A stretch of 64,000 bases of DNA from CAXBGS01 sp963975425. Its GTDB lineage: Bacteria > Planctomycetota > Planctomycetia > Pirellulales > Pirellulaceae. The notes under the pieces are model-generated. The model saw nothing but the letters and a program-made list of their open reading frames with translations, ran no database searches and was not told where the DNA came from. The stretch lies in NCBI GenBank assembly GCA_963975425.1, contig CAXBGS010000001.1:744001-808000 (forward strand), read 5' to 3'. Positions 8,987 to 18,170 of this stretch are shown here, piece after piece. Position 1 is the first letter of the stretch. Every line of letters begins with the position of its first letter. A program made the translations under genes and the position numbers.

Positions 8987-9352
8987 GACTGTCCTGTCGG
9001 TATCCCCCCGTCCCGATTGTGGTGCAACCACCCGCCCTTGCGGCAACGAAGCGTTAGAACGGGCCCCTGAACCATTGTCGGTGGTTTTACCTCTTCTCTA
9101 TCGACCAAATACATCGCTAAAGATTGCCCAGATTTCCCTATGACGAGCGAAAGTGCTGGTTTCGATTGGTTTTTCTCTGCAAATCCCCCATCAGGGGGTG
9201 CAGGATCGACATTCGCGTAGATACATTGGTCGAGGTTGAGTCGAGCAATTTTCGCAGGTTTTTACGTGCGAAAGGACGGTGCCGTCACCGTCATCCCCGC
9301 TTGATCCCAACTAGTTCCAACAAACCGATCTTTGAAAAAGAAAGCCTTCTAG
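8987..9352. other. Divergent intergenic region between fliN and the NRDE gene
   Basis: About 366 bases separate the start of fliN (minus) and the start of the NRDE-family gene (plus). It must hold promoters for both. I see a small perfect inverted repeat CCCCC-ATCA-GGGGG at 9185-9198 but no coding sequence or recognisable RNA. A stretch of frame in front of the fliN start is open but unlike the SpoA family. Confidence 0.5.
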
Positions 9353-10132
9353 ATGAGCTTACTGGCCGTTCAGTATCGCTTGGTCCCAGAAAGTCCAATT
9401 CTGGTAGCCGCGAACCGAGAAGAATACTTTGACCGCTCGTCCCTCACCCCATCCATCCAGTCGGGAAAACCGAGAGTCCTCTGTGGGGTCGACCAGAAAT
9501 CCGGGGGCACATGGTTAGGGGTCAATCAAAACGGCATGTTTGTCGGTGTCTGTAACCGAGCCACAGGAATGCCGTTGTTCGGGCAACGCTCACGCGGGTT
9601 GCTGGCACTGGACTTGCTACGCTGCACGTCCGCATCGAAAGCGCTCGACAAGGCTCACACCGAATTTGCAAAGACCCGGTACGAAGGCTGCAATATCATC
9701 ATTGCCGACGCGATGAACGGGTATGCCATCCACGCCGACGAGCGTCAAGAAGTTGTCGAACTTCAAGACGGCCTAAACATCATCGGTGCTCGTAACCTCA
9801 ACGACCCCGATGACCAGCGCGTTCAAATGGCTCGCCGTCTGCTGACGCTGCAAACGTTGGACTCGCCTGTGAAGTTCTTGGCCGTTGCCAGCAAAGTGTT
9901 CGCCCGCGCACCTGTCGGACCGGGTCGTCCCAGCATGGTCGTCCGCAACGCCGACTATGGAACCGTCAGCAGTTCATTGATCGCACTGGGCGTGAAACCA
10001 CGTGACGCAATCTATCAATTCAGCAACGGTGCACCGGACCAAACGAAGTACGAGGATTTTTCGCCGATGCTGCGAGACATTCTCAGCCGAGGACTTCGCG
10101 AAGCTCGCACGAAAGCCAAGGTTGCTCAGTAA
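9353..10132 (+). CDS. NRDE-family (TANGO2-like) protein
   Basis: The 259-residue product begins MSLLAVQYR and contains AANREEYFDR, the NRDE motif (here NREE) of the TANGO2/NRDE family, followed by GGTWLGVNQNG and FVGVCNRATG, which are typical of it. The family has an Ntn-hydrolase-like fold. In eukaryotes it has been linked to haem and lipid handling, but the bacterial substrate is not settled. Most members have Cys as residue 2, and this one has Ser2. A clear terminator follows the gene. It appears monocistronic. Confidence 0.85.
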   Translation: MSLLAVQYRLVPESPILVAANREEYFDRSSLTPSIQSGKPRVLCGVDQKSGGTWLGVNQNGMFVGVCNRATGMPLFGQRSRGLLALDLLRCTSASKALDKAHTEFAKTRYEGCNIIIADAMNGYAIHADERQEVVELQDGLNIIGARNLNDPDDQRVQMARRLLTLQTLDSPVKFLAVASKVFARAPVGPGRPSMVVRNADYGTVSSSLIALGVKPRDAIYQFSNGAPDQTKYEDFSPMLRDILSRGLREARTKAKVAQ

Positions 10133-10230
10133 TTTGTTGCTCGGTAATTTACTGTGATCCGCTGACCGCGATCGTGATGGATTGAAACAATACGTCGCGC
10201 CCGCTGACAGCCCGCACGAATCATCCAAAG

Positions 10231-10263
10231 GCCGGAACATGCTATATGCAGTTCCGGCTTTTT
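10231..10263 (+). terminator. Rho-independent terminator after the NRDE gene
   Basis: A GC-rich hairpin with stem GCCGGAAC / GTTCCGGC (10231-10238 with 10251-10258) has an inner three-base extension TGC/GCA around TATAT. It is followed directly by TTTTT (10259-10263). It lies about 100 bases after the stop codon. Reading the other way the stem is followed by CCTTTGG, so termination for the converging NosR-like gene would be weaker. Confidence 0.85.
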
Positions 10264-10336
10264 CTATGCACCCAATGGTGCGTCGATCGATGGCGCGTCA
10301 ATGGATAATCCGGGCCTTCGATAGCCCGACAAGTTC

Positions 10337-12067
10337 TTAGATGATTCGTTTCGCCGTCGCGATGACCAACAGCATCACCGCGACCGTGTCGGCAAATTCG
10401 ATTCGGTCACTCTTTGCCGTACGCCGCAAAAAATCGATAAGACTCCCGGTCGGGCACCCCATCCGGCAATACCCCATCGGCACGAACATCGCGATCACTA
10501 GCGACAGCCCACATAGCGCGAGAGCGCCCCAGCCCGCAATGCGAAACAAATAGGCATGAAAGGGTTCCCACGAAGAAAGGTCCACCGACGGAACCATGAT
10601 CAACGTCACGTAGGCAACAACGAGCGTTGCACCGGGAATCTTGGTCAACCAAGACGACAAACCCGCCGGTGGCTGCCATTTGCGTCTGGATCGTCCCGAC
10701 GGTTTGATCAACTGCTGAACGGCTCCGTGCGGACACAGGTGGTTGCAATAGGGATTCGATTTGGTGATCGGCGGGATGACCATCGCCACCAACACAATGG
10801 CCGCCAAGCCTGGCGCCAGTTGCCACGCGATGCCTTCGGCAGACCAGCCTGCCACAAGCGACATCGACACGAGGTTTCCCGACCACAATCCGATCACCAT
10901 CAACACGCCGACCAACCAGAGCTGTCTGAGCCCGCGGCGATGAAACTGGTTAAAACGGCTAAGCAACACCGCGATCAACAGTGTGAGCATCGTCGCCAAA
11001 TCACGTGCATTCCAGCGAATCGCTTCGAGGGAACTCCAAAGGGTCGATGCGAAAGTGGGGGGTGGAGTTCGCGATTTGACGACGGCGGCAACGGCTTGCT
11101 TGGCAGTGGCGGCGACGGTGTCAGCGACCGCCAGACTCGTCATTGTTGCGCCAGAGACTCCTTCGATGCCGGCTTCCTCTGGATTCAATTCGGCAAGTTT
11201 TGACAACGTTTGCCCGGTCAGGCGTGACCATGAATATTTGTCTTCCTTCACATAGCGAACGTAGGGTTCGTTGTCATAAGATCGTCGAATTTGAATGCTT
11301 GAAACCTGATCGTCGTCTTCGATCTTGATCAACAATTCGGTCGGTCCCTGGTACCCGATAATGTCGTCGCTGAACCGTCCACTACGCACGACGCGGCCGA
11401 GCGTTTCGCCCGCGGCGTTCTTGACGAACCCGATCCCGTATTCAACGGCGACCGATTTGGCATCGGGAAACCAATCCTTGACGTCGTCAACATTCAATTC
11501 GTCAGGAAAAATCAACGAGCCTTCGTCCCCACCCATGCGTTTCAAAACGCCTTCGGCTAATGCCAGACTGGTGAGCGTTGCGCCGGAAACGGCATCCACT
11601 TCGCTGCCTTTGGGTGGGGTTCGCCAATCCCAAGACTGGAACTGCGCAAAGAACGCTTCGTCGCGTTGGACGGCTTGGACATGTTCGTCCGTATCGGCGC
11701 TGGACAGAAGTCCCACGCCGACGACGTGAAGTTCGTCATCAAGTGCGATCATCGCTTCGGTGGGCCCTCGATAGCCGACCACGTCGGCGGCCTCTGGCAG
11801 CGTGCGAGCCACCTCGCCCAGCCGATCACCGGCGGCGTCTTTGACAGCCCAGCGTCCATCAAGGCTCGGATCGACCGAAGCCGCCGCAGGAAACCACGCT
11901 CGCAGGACCTGAATCGATGGCGGCACCGCCTCGCCGGACGGCGTCGATTGCGTCGGCGAAGGAATCGCAAGCAGCAGCGCGACCACCAATGCGACTCGCA
12001 GGGCGTGGATCGCTTTGGCTCGGAAAGGGCGAACCGGAGTGACGAGTGGTAAATCGCGAGTTGGCAA
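10337..12067 (-). CDS. NosR/RnfG-like membrane protein with two FMN-binding domains and Fe-S motifs
   Basis: A 576-residue membrane protein with a signal/anchor segment (about residues 22-36) and two FMN_bind domains in tandem. Each has the Ser-Gly-Ala-Thr flavinylation motif: DAVSGATLTS near residue 160 and EGVSGATMTS near residue 305. The C-terminal part, from about residue 345, has roughly six membrane helices and two CxxxCP motifs of the NapH/NosR type (YCNHLCPHGA near 443, YCRMGCPTGS near 537). Known relatives carry covalent FMN on the Thr, attached by ApbE, and pass electrons across or along the membrane. It starts 6 bases after the stop of the secreted FAD oxidoreductase gene, so the two probably work together. 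The partner substrate is unknown. No nos genes are nearby. Confidence 0.85.
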   Translation of the reverse strand: MPTRDLPLVTPVRPFRAKAIHALRVALVVALLLAIPSPTQSTPSGEAVPPSIQVLRAWFPAAASVDPSLDGRWAVKDAAGDRLGEVARTLPEAADVVGYRGPTEAMIALDDELHVVGVGLLSSADTDEHVQAVQRDEAFFAQFQSWDWRTPPKGSEVDAVSGATLTSLALAEGVLKRMGGDEGSLIFPDELNVDDVKDWFPDAKSVAVEYGIGFVKNAAGETLGRVVRSGRFSDDIIGYQGPTELLIKIEDDDQVSSIQIRRSYDNEPYVRYVKEDKYSWSRLTGQTLSKLAELNPEEAGIEGVSGATMTSLAVADTVAATAKQAVAAVVKSRTPPPTFASTLWSSLEAIRWNARDLATMLTLLIAVLLSRFNQFHRRGLRQLWLVGVLMVIGLWSGNLVSMSLVAGWSAEGIAWQLAPGLAAIVLVAMVIPPITKSNPYCNHLCPHGAVQQLIKPSGRSRRKWQPPAGLSSWLTKIPGATLVVAYVTLIMVPSVDLSSWEPFHAYLFRIAGWGALALCGLSLVIAMFVPMGYCRMGCPTGSLIDFLRRTAKSDRIEFADTVAVMLLVIATAKRII

Positions 12068-12073
12068 GGACGC

Positions 12074-14353
12074 TTATTTCGTAGTGTTCACGGGAAGCAA
12101 TTGTACGGCGTCCACATGGACGGTACCGCCGGCGTCGATGGTGGTGAAGACGACCGAGACTTGTTCGCCAGCTTTCACATCAATCACATCGAGTTCGATA
12201 ACGTTTCCGGTGTGCTTGATGGTTTGATCGACGCGATGTTCACGCGACTGGCCCTGCCACTGGATTGTGACGGGAGCCGCGGTGGCTCGGTTTTCGTGGG
12301 CCTGAGTGAAGATATTCACTTGGTACCGGCCCGTCTCGGCAGGCGTGAAAGTGAAAGTCGCCGATGCATCGTTCTTGCTCGATGCATAACGGTATCCGTA
12401 GCCGACGTAATCGGCCAAGCCGGTGCCCTGTGTCCATTTCCCCGTGAGCGTGGCTTGTTCGTCATCGACCACAATGCCCGCCATCTTTTCCGGATCTTTC
12501 CCCGACGCGGGACCATGGGGACCGGCTAGCGGCAATGCGTCGTCGGGAATCACGATTTCACCGGATGGCGTGCTGCGTCTAGCTTTGCCCGGCAGCTTGA
12601 CCAATTCGATCAATTCATCCAAATGGTCGGTATAGACGTCTCGGGGCTGGCAATCATGCAGAACGCACAACGATGCCGCTTTCCCAACGACTTCGCCCAT
12701 CATGCCGCAGGTCTTCATCACCCGAACGGTACCGAGCGCCTCGTGCGTCACGCTGATACAACGGCCCGCCATGAACAGATTGTCGACGTTTCGGCTATAG
12801 AAACATCGATAGGGAACCGGGTATCCGTATGAACGATCCACGCGACGATCGTGCACCGCGACCGAAATGAATGGGTTATCCGCAAACTTTTGTGCGTACT
12901 GTTCTTTTGGATAATGCAAATCAATTGACCATGTGCTGGGCACAAAGCCGTCCGGAAAGTCGCGTTTGGAAACCACATCGTCTTGCGTCAGCACCACGTC
13001 ACCCATCAATCGCCGGCTCTCTCGCGGGCCACCAACAAAAGCGACCCAAGTCAAAAAAGCGGTTTTGTGGTCTTCAGCTCCGTCGCGATTCTTCATTGCG
13101 TTGAACGCGCCGAACACCGCTCGCAGGTTCCAATCGCGAATACCTTCGGCATCATTGATGGCATCCTTGTCAAATCCGCTTTCCCAAAACCACTGTCCGT
13201 GGTGGTCGCGCGGGTAGGGGAAGTCATCCATGTTGAGATCGAGCGCCCAAGGCGTTTCCGGAAAGTCTTTGGCGACCTCAGATTCGTCCCAAGCCCACAT
13301 GTTGCTCATCCCCATGCGTCCCTCAGGAGTCATTTCCAGGTCAGCATCGGCCCATGCTCCGACCCAGCCGTGACCGGTGCAGTCGGAAAATAATGTTCCG
13401 ATCAGCTCGACCTCCTGTCCACTTTCTGTATTCAGTGCCGTCACGGATCGGATTTGGTTGCCTTCTTTGGCGACCTTGAACGCGTGATGATTCAGAAATA
13501 AATCAATGTTTGGCTCGGCGCGAACAAGCTGCTCTTTCAATTCGTCGCCGAACTCTTCGTACGTTCCTGGTGACTTTGTGGCTTGGTCCGCAAACTCTTC
13601 GACGATCTCGCCGATGCGAGGATATTTCCCGCGACGGATGTTACCTTTTGCCCAGACGCGCACTTCACTGGAACCGTTCCCGCCCAGGACGCCACGGTCT
13701 TGGACCAGGGCGACCCGACACCCCATGCGTGCGGCCGAAAACGCCGATCCCATTCCCGCGTAGCCGCCACCAATCACGACCAAGTCATACGGGCCTCGTT
13801 GGGCCGGTTGATCGGGTAGGCCAAGCTTGTCGCGTCGCCACGAGGAAAGTACCTCCGAGGCCGGCGGCGGGGTTTCGTTCAATTCGGTGGTCATGTAGAT
13901 GCAATCGACACGCCCATCAAATCCGGTCAGGTCTTTCAAGCTCAACTGACGTGTGCCGGATTTCAGCGCAACGGTTCCTCCGTCGTGCCAGTTCCATTGT
14001 TCGCCCTGCGTTCCAAAGGTTTCGGGCAAGGCTTCACCGTCGATCAATACTTGAAACTGTCCCGGTGCCGGCTTCGCATTCCACCGGGCGACCCAGTCAA
14101 ACGTTCGCACCCAAACGCGGTAAGTTCCGTCTTCGTGCACTTCGAAAGCCGTCTGTGCGTTGGACACCGGCTTGCCCAATCCGTGAGCCAACAAGTAGGG
14201 CGATCCCATCTGTTGGATGAATTGCGTGTCCAGTTTCCATCCGCCGCGATCACTAAAACTTTCGGCTTCGACAAAGATATCGGCGGCAAACGTATGGGCC
14301 ATCGAAATCGTGAACGAGACGGCCGCAATCAAAAACATTCGATGAAAACGCAT
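12074..14353 (-). CDS. Secreted FAD-dependent oxidoreductase with accessory beta domains
   Basis: The start is taken at the ATG at 14353 (MRFHRMFLIAAV), which begins a good signal peptide ending near TFAA. The frame's first Met at 14410 would hide this. After export, residues about 25-155 form a beta-rich module resembling a carbohydrate-binding-type domain. A Rossmann FAD motif VVIGGGYAGMGSAFSAARMG follows near residues 188-207, then the FAD_oxidored-type body with SDCTGHGWVGAWADADL and FMAGRCISVTHEALG. A second beta domain closes the protein (TGTGLADYVGYGYRYA onward). Planctomycetes have many such secreted FAD enzymes, usually without a known substrate. It is directly upstream of the NosR-like FMN protein, which may take its electrons. 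Confidence 0.85.
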   Translation of the reverse strand: MRFHRMFLIAAVSFTISMAHTFAADIFVEAESFSDRGGWKLDTQFIQQMGSPYLLAHGLGKPVSNAQTAFEVHEDGTYRVWVRTFDWVARWNAKPAPGQFQVLIDGEALPETFGTQGEQWNWHDGGTVALKSGTRQLSLKDLTGFDGRVDCIYMTTELNETPPPASEVLSSWRRDKLGLPDQPAQRGPYDLVVIGGGYAGMGSAFSAARMGCRVALVQDRGVLGGNGSSEVRVWAKGNIRRGKYPRIGEIVEEFADQATKSPGTYEEFGDELKEQLVRAEPNIDLFLNHHAFKVAKEGNQIRSVTALNTESGQEVELIGTLFSDCTGHGWVGAWADADLEMTPEGRMGMSNMWAWDESEVAKDFPETPWALDLNMDDFPYPRDHHGQWFWESGFDKDAINDAEGIRDWNLRAVFGAFNAMKNRDGAEDHKTAFLTWVAFVGGPRESRRLMGDVVLTQDDVVSKRDFPDGFVPSTWSIDLHYPKEQYAQKFADNPFISVAVHDRRVDRSYGYPVPYRCFYSRNVDNLFMAGRCISVTHEALGTVRVMKTCGMMGEVVGKAASLCVLHDCQPRDVYTDHLDELIELVKLPGKARRSTPSGEIVIPDDALPLAGPHGPASGKDPEKMAGIVVDDEQATLTGKWTQGTGLADYVGYGYRYASSKNDASATFTFTPAETGRYQVNIFTQAHENRATAAPVTIQWQGQSREHRVDQTIKHTGNVIELDVIDVKAGEQVSVVFTTIDAGGTVHVDAVQLLPVNTTK

Positions 14354-14492
14354 GTTTCCTAAATCCAAGAGGTTCGTGTGGGAGTGTCCTCGGCATTGTA
14401 ACTGAAGCATCGCCGCACGGCGCCAGCCAAGTGTTTGATGTCGACGATGCGATCAAGTGTGCACGCCGCCAGTGGCGCGAAGGAGGGCCGGC

Positions 14493-15134
14493 CTATTTCA
14501 GCGGTCCACGGCCGTGGTGCTGGCGGATTTGATTGACCAACGCAAAGGCCGGGGCGTGGGATTTCAGGAAGGCCACGATGCGACTGGTGCTGACTTTCCA
14601 AGCCTTCGATACCAAACTCGGTTGACCACCACTGGCGTGTAAATCGTTCAGCAGTAATGCCATCACGGCGGGCTTGTCTTCGTTCTGCTCGTTCAGCCGC
14701 AGCGGGTGGCCGGCATATCGCTGGCGTACCGAACTTTCCGTCGCATCAATTTCCGTCGCTTCGTTTTGCGTCGCATCGGCTGTTCGATCCAGGATCGATG
14801 GCGTTCGCAGCAACAACGCCAAACGGAACCGTAGTCGCTGGACAACGACGTTGCGGTTCTCGGCCTGGCTGCGTCGTTCGGTTGCCTCGGCAACAAGACT
14901 GCTGGGCAAGTGATGCAAAAACGCGCCCGAACTCGTGCGATTGCGATGTTGTCCGCCCGGTCCGCTGCGGGGTTGTGTGCGCAGTTCGCACTGCAGCAAC
15001 AACTGGTCCGTCGGAATCGTCGCCGGGTGCGGTGATGCCACAAAGGTCGCCGCAAGTCGCTCTGACGCGTCCGGTAATTGCGGCACAGCCGACTGGCGTG
15101 ACTGGTCGGACCTGCGAGATCGGTCGTTACTCAC
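14493..15134 (-). CDS. Release-factor-like GGQ-domain protein
   Basis: A 213-residue protein with an RF-1 type hydrolase domain: LLLQCELRTQPRSGPGGQHRN with the catalytic Gly60-Gly61-Gln62, then RSQAENRNVVVQRLRFRLA. It has no codon-recognition domain, so it belongs with the small stand-alone GGQ proteins (YaeJ/ArfB, C12orf65-like, planctomycete RF-like) that can release peptides from stalled ribosomes. After the domain comes an in-frame 15-base repeat giving an Asn/Asp-Ala-Thr-Glu run, then a C-terminal region with SLVSKAWKVSTSRIV. It starts at a GTG (15134) that overlaps the stop of the M50 gene by eight bases, implying translational coupling. Confidence 0.82.
   Translation of the reverse strand: MSNDRSRRSDQSRQSAVPQLPDASERLAATFVASPHPATIPTDQLLLQCELRTQPRSGPGGQHRNRTSSGAFLHHLPSSLVAEATERRSQAENRNVVVQRLRFRLALLLRTPSILDRTADATQNEATEIDATESSVRQRYAGHPLRLNEQNEDKPAVMALLLNDLHASGGQPSLVSKAWKVSTSRIVAFLKSHAPAFALVNQIRQHHGRGPLK
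14735..14779. repeat. In-frame 15-base repeat, three imperfect units
   Basis: Units at 14735-14749, 14750-14764 and 14765-14779 share the pattern TTTCCGTCGCATCNN on the plus strand. Read on the minus strand inside the GGQ gene they give Ala-Thr-Gln-Asn-Glu, Ala-Thr-Glu-Ile-Asp, Ala-Thr-Glu blocks. The unit length is a multiple of three, so copy-number change keeps the frame. Confidence 0.7.
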
Positions 15135-17172
15135 TGGCCCAGTCGCCGATCCATTGAGTCAAATGATCAGCCAATGTCTTTTTCGGCAGCGGAAAAATTC
15201 CATAACAATGCGAGCCCAAGCGAGCAAGAATTTCGTTTCCGGCGGCCGGTGGCAGCGAGCACAACACTTCGAAAGTGGCTTCATGGCTCAGTGACTGAGC
15301 AACCCGATCATGGGATTCCGACATCGCGACGACTTTCGATGCGAAAACATTGCCTGGCTCTCGCGAAAGAGCGATCTTCACCGGCGAACCGACGCTGATT
15401 TGCTCTCGATCTCGCGAATCAATTGTTAGCACGGCGTGCAATTGACCGTCCGAACTGATCCGGCACCAGGGCGTATGTACATCGACAAGGCGGCCTTGGT
15501 ATTGATGCAGCGAAGCCACCACAGCCGATTGAGATGGCGACGCGGATTCTGGATTCTCGGCGTGTACTGGCGGAATCAAAATGCCGCCACGCCGTGCAAC
15601 GATTTCCATTTCCGCAACGCGATCGCGACTCGAATCCAATCGAACGCGTGCGGCTTCTTCGGCGGCTTGCAGCGCGGGCCAATCCGAAGTCGACTGATTT
15701 CGCCGCGCGCTCGCCAGCGAAACATGGCGTGAAAGCTTGCCGCGCAGTCGGGCGATATTCCATTGGCCCGATGCCTCCGCTTCGTCGATCAAGCGGGAAT
15801 GATTGTTAATCGACGCCAACGTTTGCCCCGGCTGAACGGCATCGCCAAAATCTGCGAATACGTCTTGTACGATACCGTCGCTGGAGAGGTAAACGCTTGG
15901 GGCGAAGGCCGCGTCGACGATTCCCGATGCGCGCCGATAACGAGGCAGCGGCGTGAATAAAGCAGCCAAGATCGCTGCCAGAACCATCGACACGACAAAG
16001 CCACGGCGCGGTAGCGAAACATCTTGCCAATCATCGTTTCCGGCAAGTACGCCGCGAACCACGGCGACCAGTTTTCGTATCTTGCTCAACGCAATCGCCG
16101 CAACGATTAAAACGGCAAACGTCCGAATTCCGATAATTTCCGCCGCCGTGACCAGCAGGGTGGCAATGCCTAGCCACACCAACGCGCGGTAGGCGACTGC
16201 GGCAAGATAGTACAAGGAAAGTAACCATGCGCGACCATCACTGCGGCGCGCCGGCCGGTAGTGCCGTCCGGCCAACCTGGAAGTCACCACCGATGCAAAC
16301 GCGGCGCGAGACTCGCGCCGCAAATTCGTGCTGCCGATCAAATCCGACAGAGCGTAGTATCCGTCATAACGCATCAGCGGGTTGGCATTGAAGACGACGG
16401 TGCTGACCCCACAAACGATCATGACGTTCAACGATGCGAACCGAATCGTGGGATCATGGCTGAACATCCACAACAATGACGCGAGCGATGCGACAATCAG
16501 TTCGACGTAGATTCCGGCCATCATCACGGCGATCCGTTTCGGCACCGAGGGCTGTCGCCAGATGTCGGTAACGTCGCAGTACGGACAAGGAAAACCGCAC
16601 AACAGCAAAACTCCGAATCCACCACACCGTGACCCGGCACGACGGCACATGACAGCGTGAGCCAATTCATGAACCAGCTTTGTCGCGACAAAAACAATCA
16701 ACGTGAAAACGGGATTGCACTGCTGCAAGAATTGAGGCAACGAACCCAGCGCCGCGAACAGTTCCTCGATGCGACCGGCAATCAGGATTGCCGATACCAA
16801 CATGATTGCTGCCCAACACGCCACGGCCGGCCATGCGAATAGCAGCCCGCTAACGCGTGTCATCCGCCTTGCGATCGAGTCAATCGAGCCCAGCGGAATT
16901 TTGAGTGCCAGCGGATGAATCTGTCCACCGGACGGTGGGTTTCGGTGTCGAGTCCAGCCGGCTGATTTCGCATCCTGCCAAAGTTCTGCATCACCCGCGC
17001 CGTCACAGAGTTGCCGCCAGACGTGGTCGCTGACCTTGGCAAAGCGTCCACTGATTTCATCGATCACGATCCGATCGACGCGACGTTTCCCCACGACGGC
17101 TGTGCTGTGCAAGTCACGTCGCAGTTCGCTGCGTCGTGGCGGCCGATTCATCTCGAAAGCCGATATACTCAT
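15127..17172 (-). CDS. PqqD-like / M50 site-2-type peptidase / HlyD fusion membrane protein
   Basis: 681 residues from the ATG at 17172, which overlaps the preceding stop as ATGA. The frame extends further upstream but into the previous gene. Domains in order: an N-terminal PqqD-like segment (about 10-75, DEISGRFAKVSDHVW); membrane helices; zinc-peptidase motif HELAH at 168-172; a CPYCDV loop; NPLMRYDGYY at 264-273 supplying the third ligand Asp270; more helices; and a C-terminal biotinyl-lipoyl/HlyD region with SDGIVQDVFADFGDAVQPGQTL. This architecture matches the 'putative peptide zinc metalloprotease' group found beside HlyD adaptors. The HExxH and NPxxRYDG residues are intact, so proteolysis is plausible. 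Its substrate and outer-membrane partner are not visible. Confidence 0.88.
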   Translation of the reverse strand: MSISAFEMNRPPRRSELRRDLHSTAVVGKRRVDRIVIDEISGRFAKVSDHVWRQLCDGAGDAELWQDAKSAGWTRHRNPPSGGQIHPLALKIPLGSIDSIARRMTRVSGLLFAWPAVACWAAIMLVSAILIAGRIEELFAALGSLPQFLQQCNPVFTLIVFVATKLVHELAHAVMCRRAGSRCGGFGVLLLCGFPCPYCDVTDIWRQPSVPKRIAVMMAGIYVELIVASLASLLWMFSHDPTIRFASLNVMIVCGVSTVVFNANPLMRYDGYYALSDLIGSTNLRRESRAAFASVVTSRLAGRHYRPARRSDGRAWLLSLYYLAAVAYRALVWLGIATLLVTAAEIIGIRTFAVLIVAAIALSKIRKLVAVVRGVLAGNDDWQDVSLPRRGFVVSMVLAAILAALFTPLPRYRRASGIVDAAFAPSVYLSSDGIVQDVFADFGDAVQPGQTLASINNHSRLIDEAEASGQWNIARLRGKLSRHVSLASARRNQSTSDWPALQAAEEAARVRLDSSRDRVAEMEIVARRGGILIPPVHAENPESASPSQSAVVASLHQYQGRLVDVHTPWCRISSDGQLHAVLTIDSRDREQISVGSPVKIALSREPGNVFASKVVAMSESHDRVAQSLSHEATFEVLCSLPPAAGNEILARLGSHCYGIFPLPKKTLADHLTQWIGDWASE

Positions 17173-18170
17173 TGGGTTCGTGCGGGGTTCAGGCTGGCGA
17201 TTCGGCGTGACGCGTAGACTTTCATGCGCACATCCGTCCCCGGCTTTAACTGCCACTGGGTAGCATCGCGTTCGTCGGCGCGATTAAGAACTTCGGCATG
17301 CAACCGAAACCGATCACCGGGAAGCGTTTCAGGATCAACAGATAGAACTTTTCCGCGCAGCGATTTCGACTGTCCCGTGCTCGCGTCGACCCAGTGCACA
17401 CTGACAGGTAAGCCCGTGCAAAGGGCCGGCGCAATCTGCCGACCGTCAACCAGTGCATGAACGTGCAGACGATCCATGCGAGCGACCGTTGCAATAGGTT
17501 GACCACGATCGATCCATTCGCCGGGTGACTGTGCAACGTCTAAGACGACTCCATTGATCGGGCTGTCAACGGCTAGGTTTTCGATTTGATCATCGATGAC
17601 CGACAAGTCCGCTTCGCGCAGTTGAACCTCGATCTCTGCTTGCTTGCGGCGTTTCTTGGCCAAAGCGACTTCTAGCTTGCCGCGATCAACCGCCAGACGC
17701 AAGCGTCTCAATTGCGTCAACGCAATGGCGCCACGAACATCGTTCTGAATCGAACGGTTGGTATCCAGTTCCGCTTCGGCCTCGGCCAGTGCCGTTTCCG
17801 CGTAGCGGAGCTCGACATCATCGATGGCATCATTGCGGGCGTTGTTAGCGCGCAGCAAAGCGGCACGGCGCCGAATCACCAGCGTTCGGTCATCCAGCCT
17901 CGCAATGCGAGTCCCTTGCTCGACCGTGTCATTCGGTTTGACCAAGACCTCGGCAACACGTCCTGATTCCATCGCCGGCAAGTCGACTTGCTGTGAAAAC
18001 CGGACCACGCAATCGTAAACTTCGATCTCCATCGAATCAGATTCCGCGGCCGGTGATCGCAATATTGTCGCGAACATAAAAACCAATACGAACCACGCCG
18101 CGGTCTGGCCGCAGCGGCCACGGGCAACCATTCGAAACGTGTCTCGAGCGGGGGCAACGTCATGGATCAC
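17169..18170 (-). CDS. HlyD-family periplasmic adaptor
   Basis: A membrane-fusion-type adaptor with a signal/anchor segment (AAWFVLVFMFATIL), a first lipoyl half (LPAMESGRVAEVLVKPNDTVEQGTRIARLDD), a long helical hairpin (about residues 100-200, rich in Ala, Glu and Arg), the second lipoyl half (VDSPINGVVLDVAQSPGEWIDRGQPIATV), and a beta-barrel region. Members bridge an inner-membrane pump to the outer membrane. The start is a GTG at 18170 that overlaps the upstream stop as GTGA. An ATG at 18131 would give a neater signal peptide and is an alternative. It is the middle gene of a coupled operon with two other HlyD-containing proteins. Confidence 0.85.
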   Translation of the reverse strand: MIHDVAPARDTFRMVARGRCGQTAAWFVLVFMFATILRSPAAESDSMEIEVYDCVVRFSQQVDLPAMESGRVAEVLVKPNDTVEQGTRIARLDDRTLVIRRRAALLRANNARNDAIDDVELRYAETALAEAEAELDTNRSIQNDVRGAIALTQLRRLRLAVDRGKLEVALAKKRRKQAEIEVQLREADLSVIDDQIENLAVDSPINGVVLDVAQSPGEWIDRGQPIATVARMDRLHVHALVDGRQIAPALCTGLPVSVHWVDASTGQSKSLRGKVLSVDPETLPGDRFRLHAEVLNRADERDATQWQLKPGTDVRMKVYASRRIASLNPARTQ

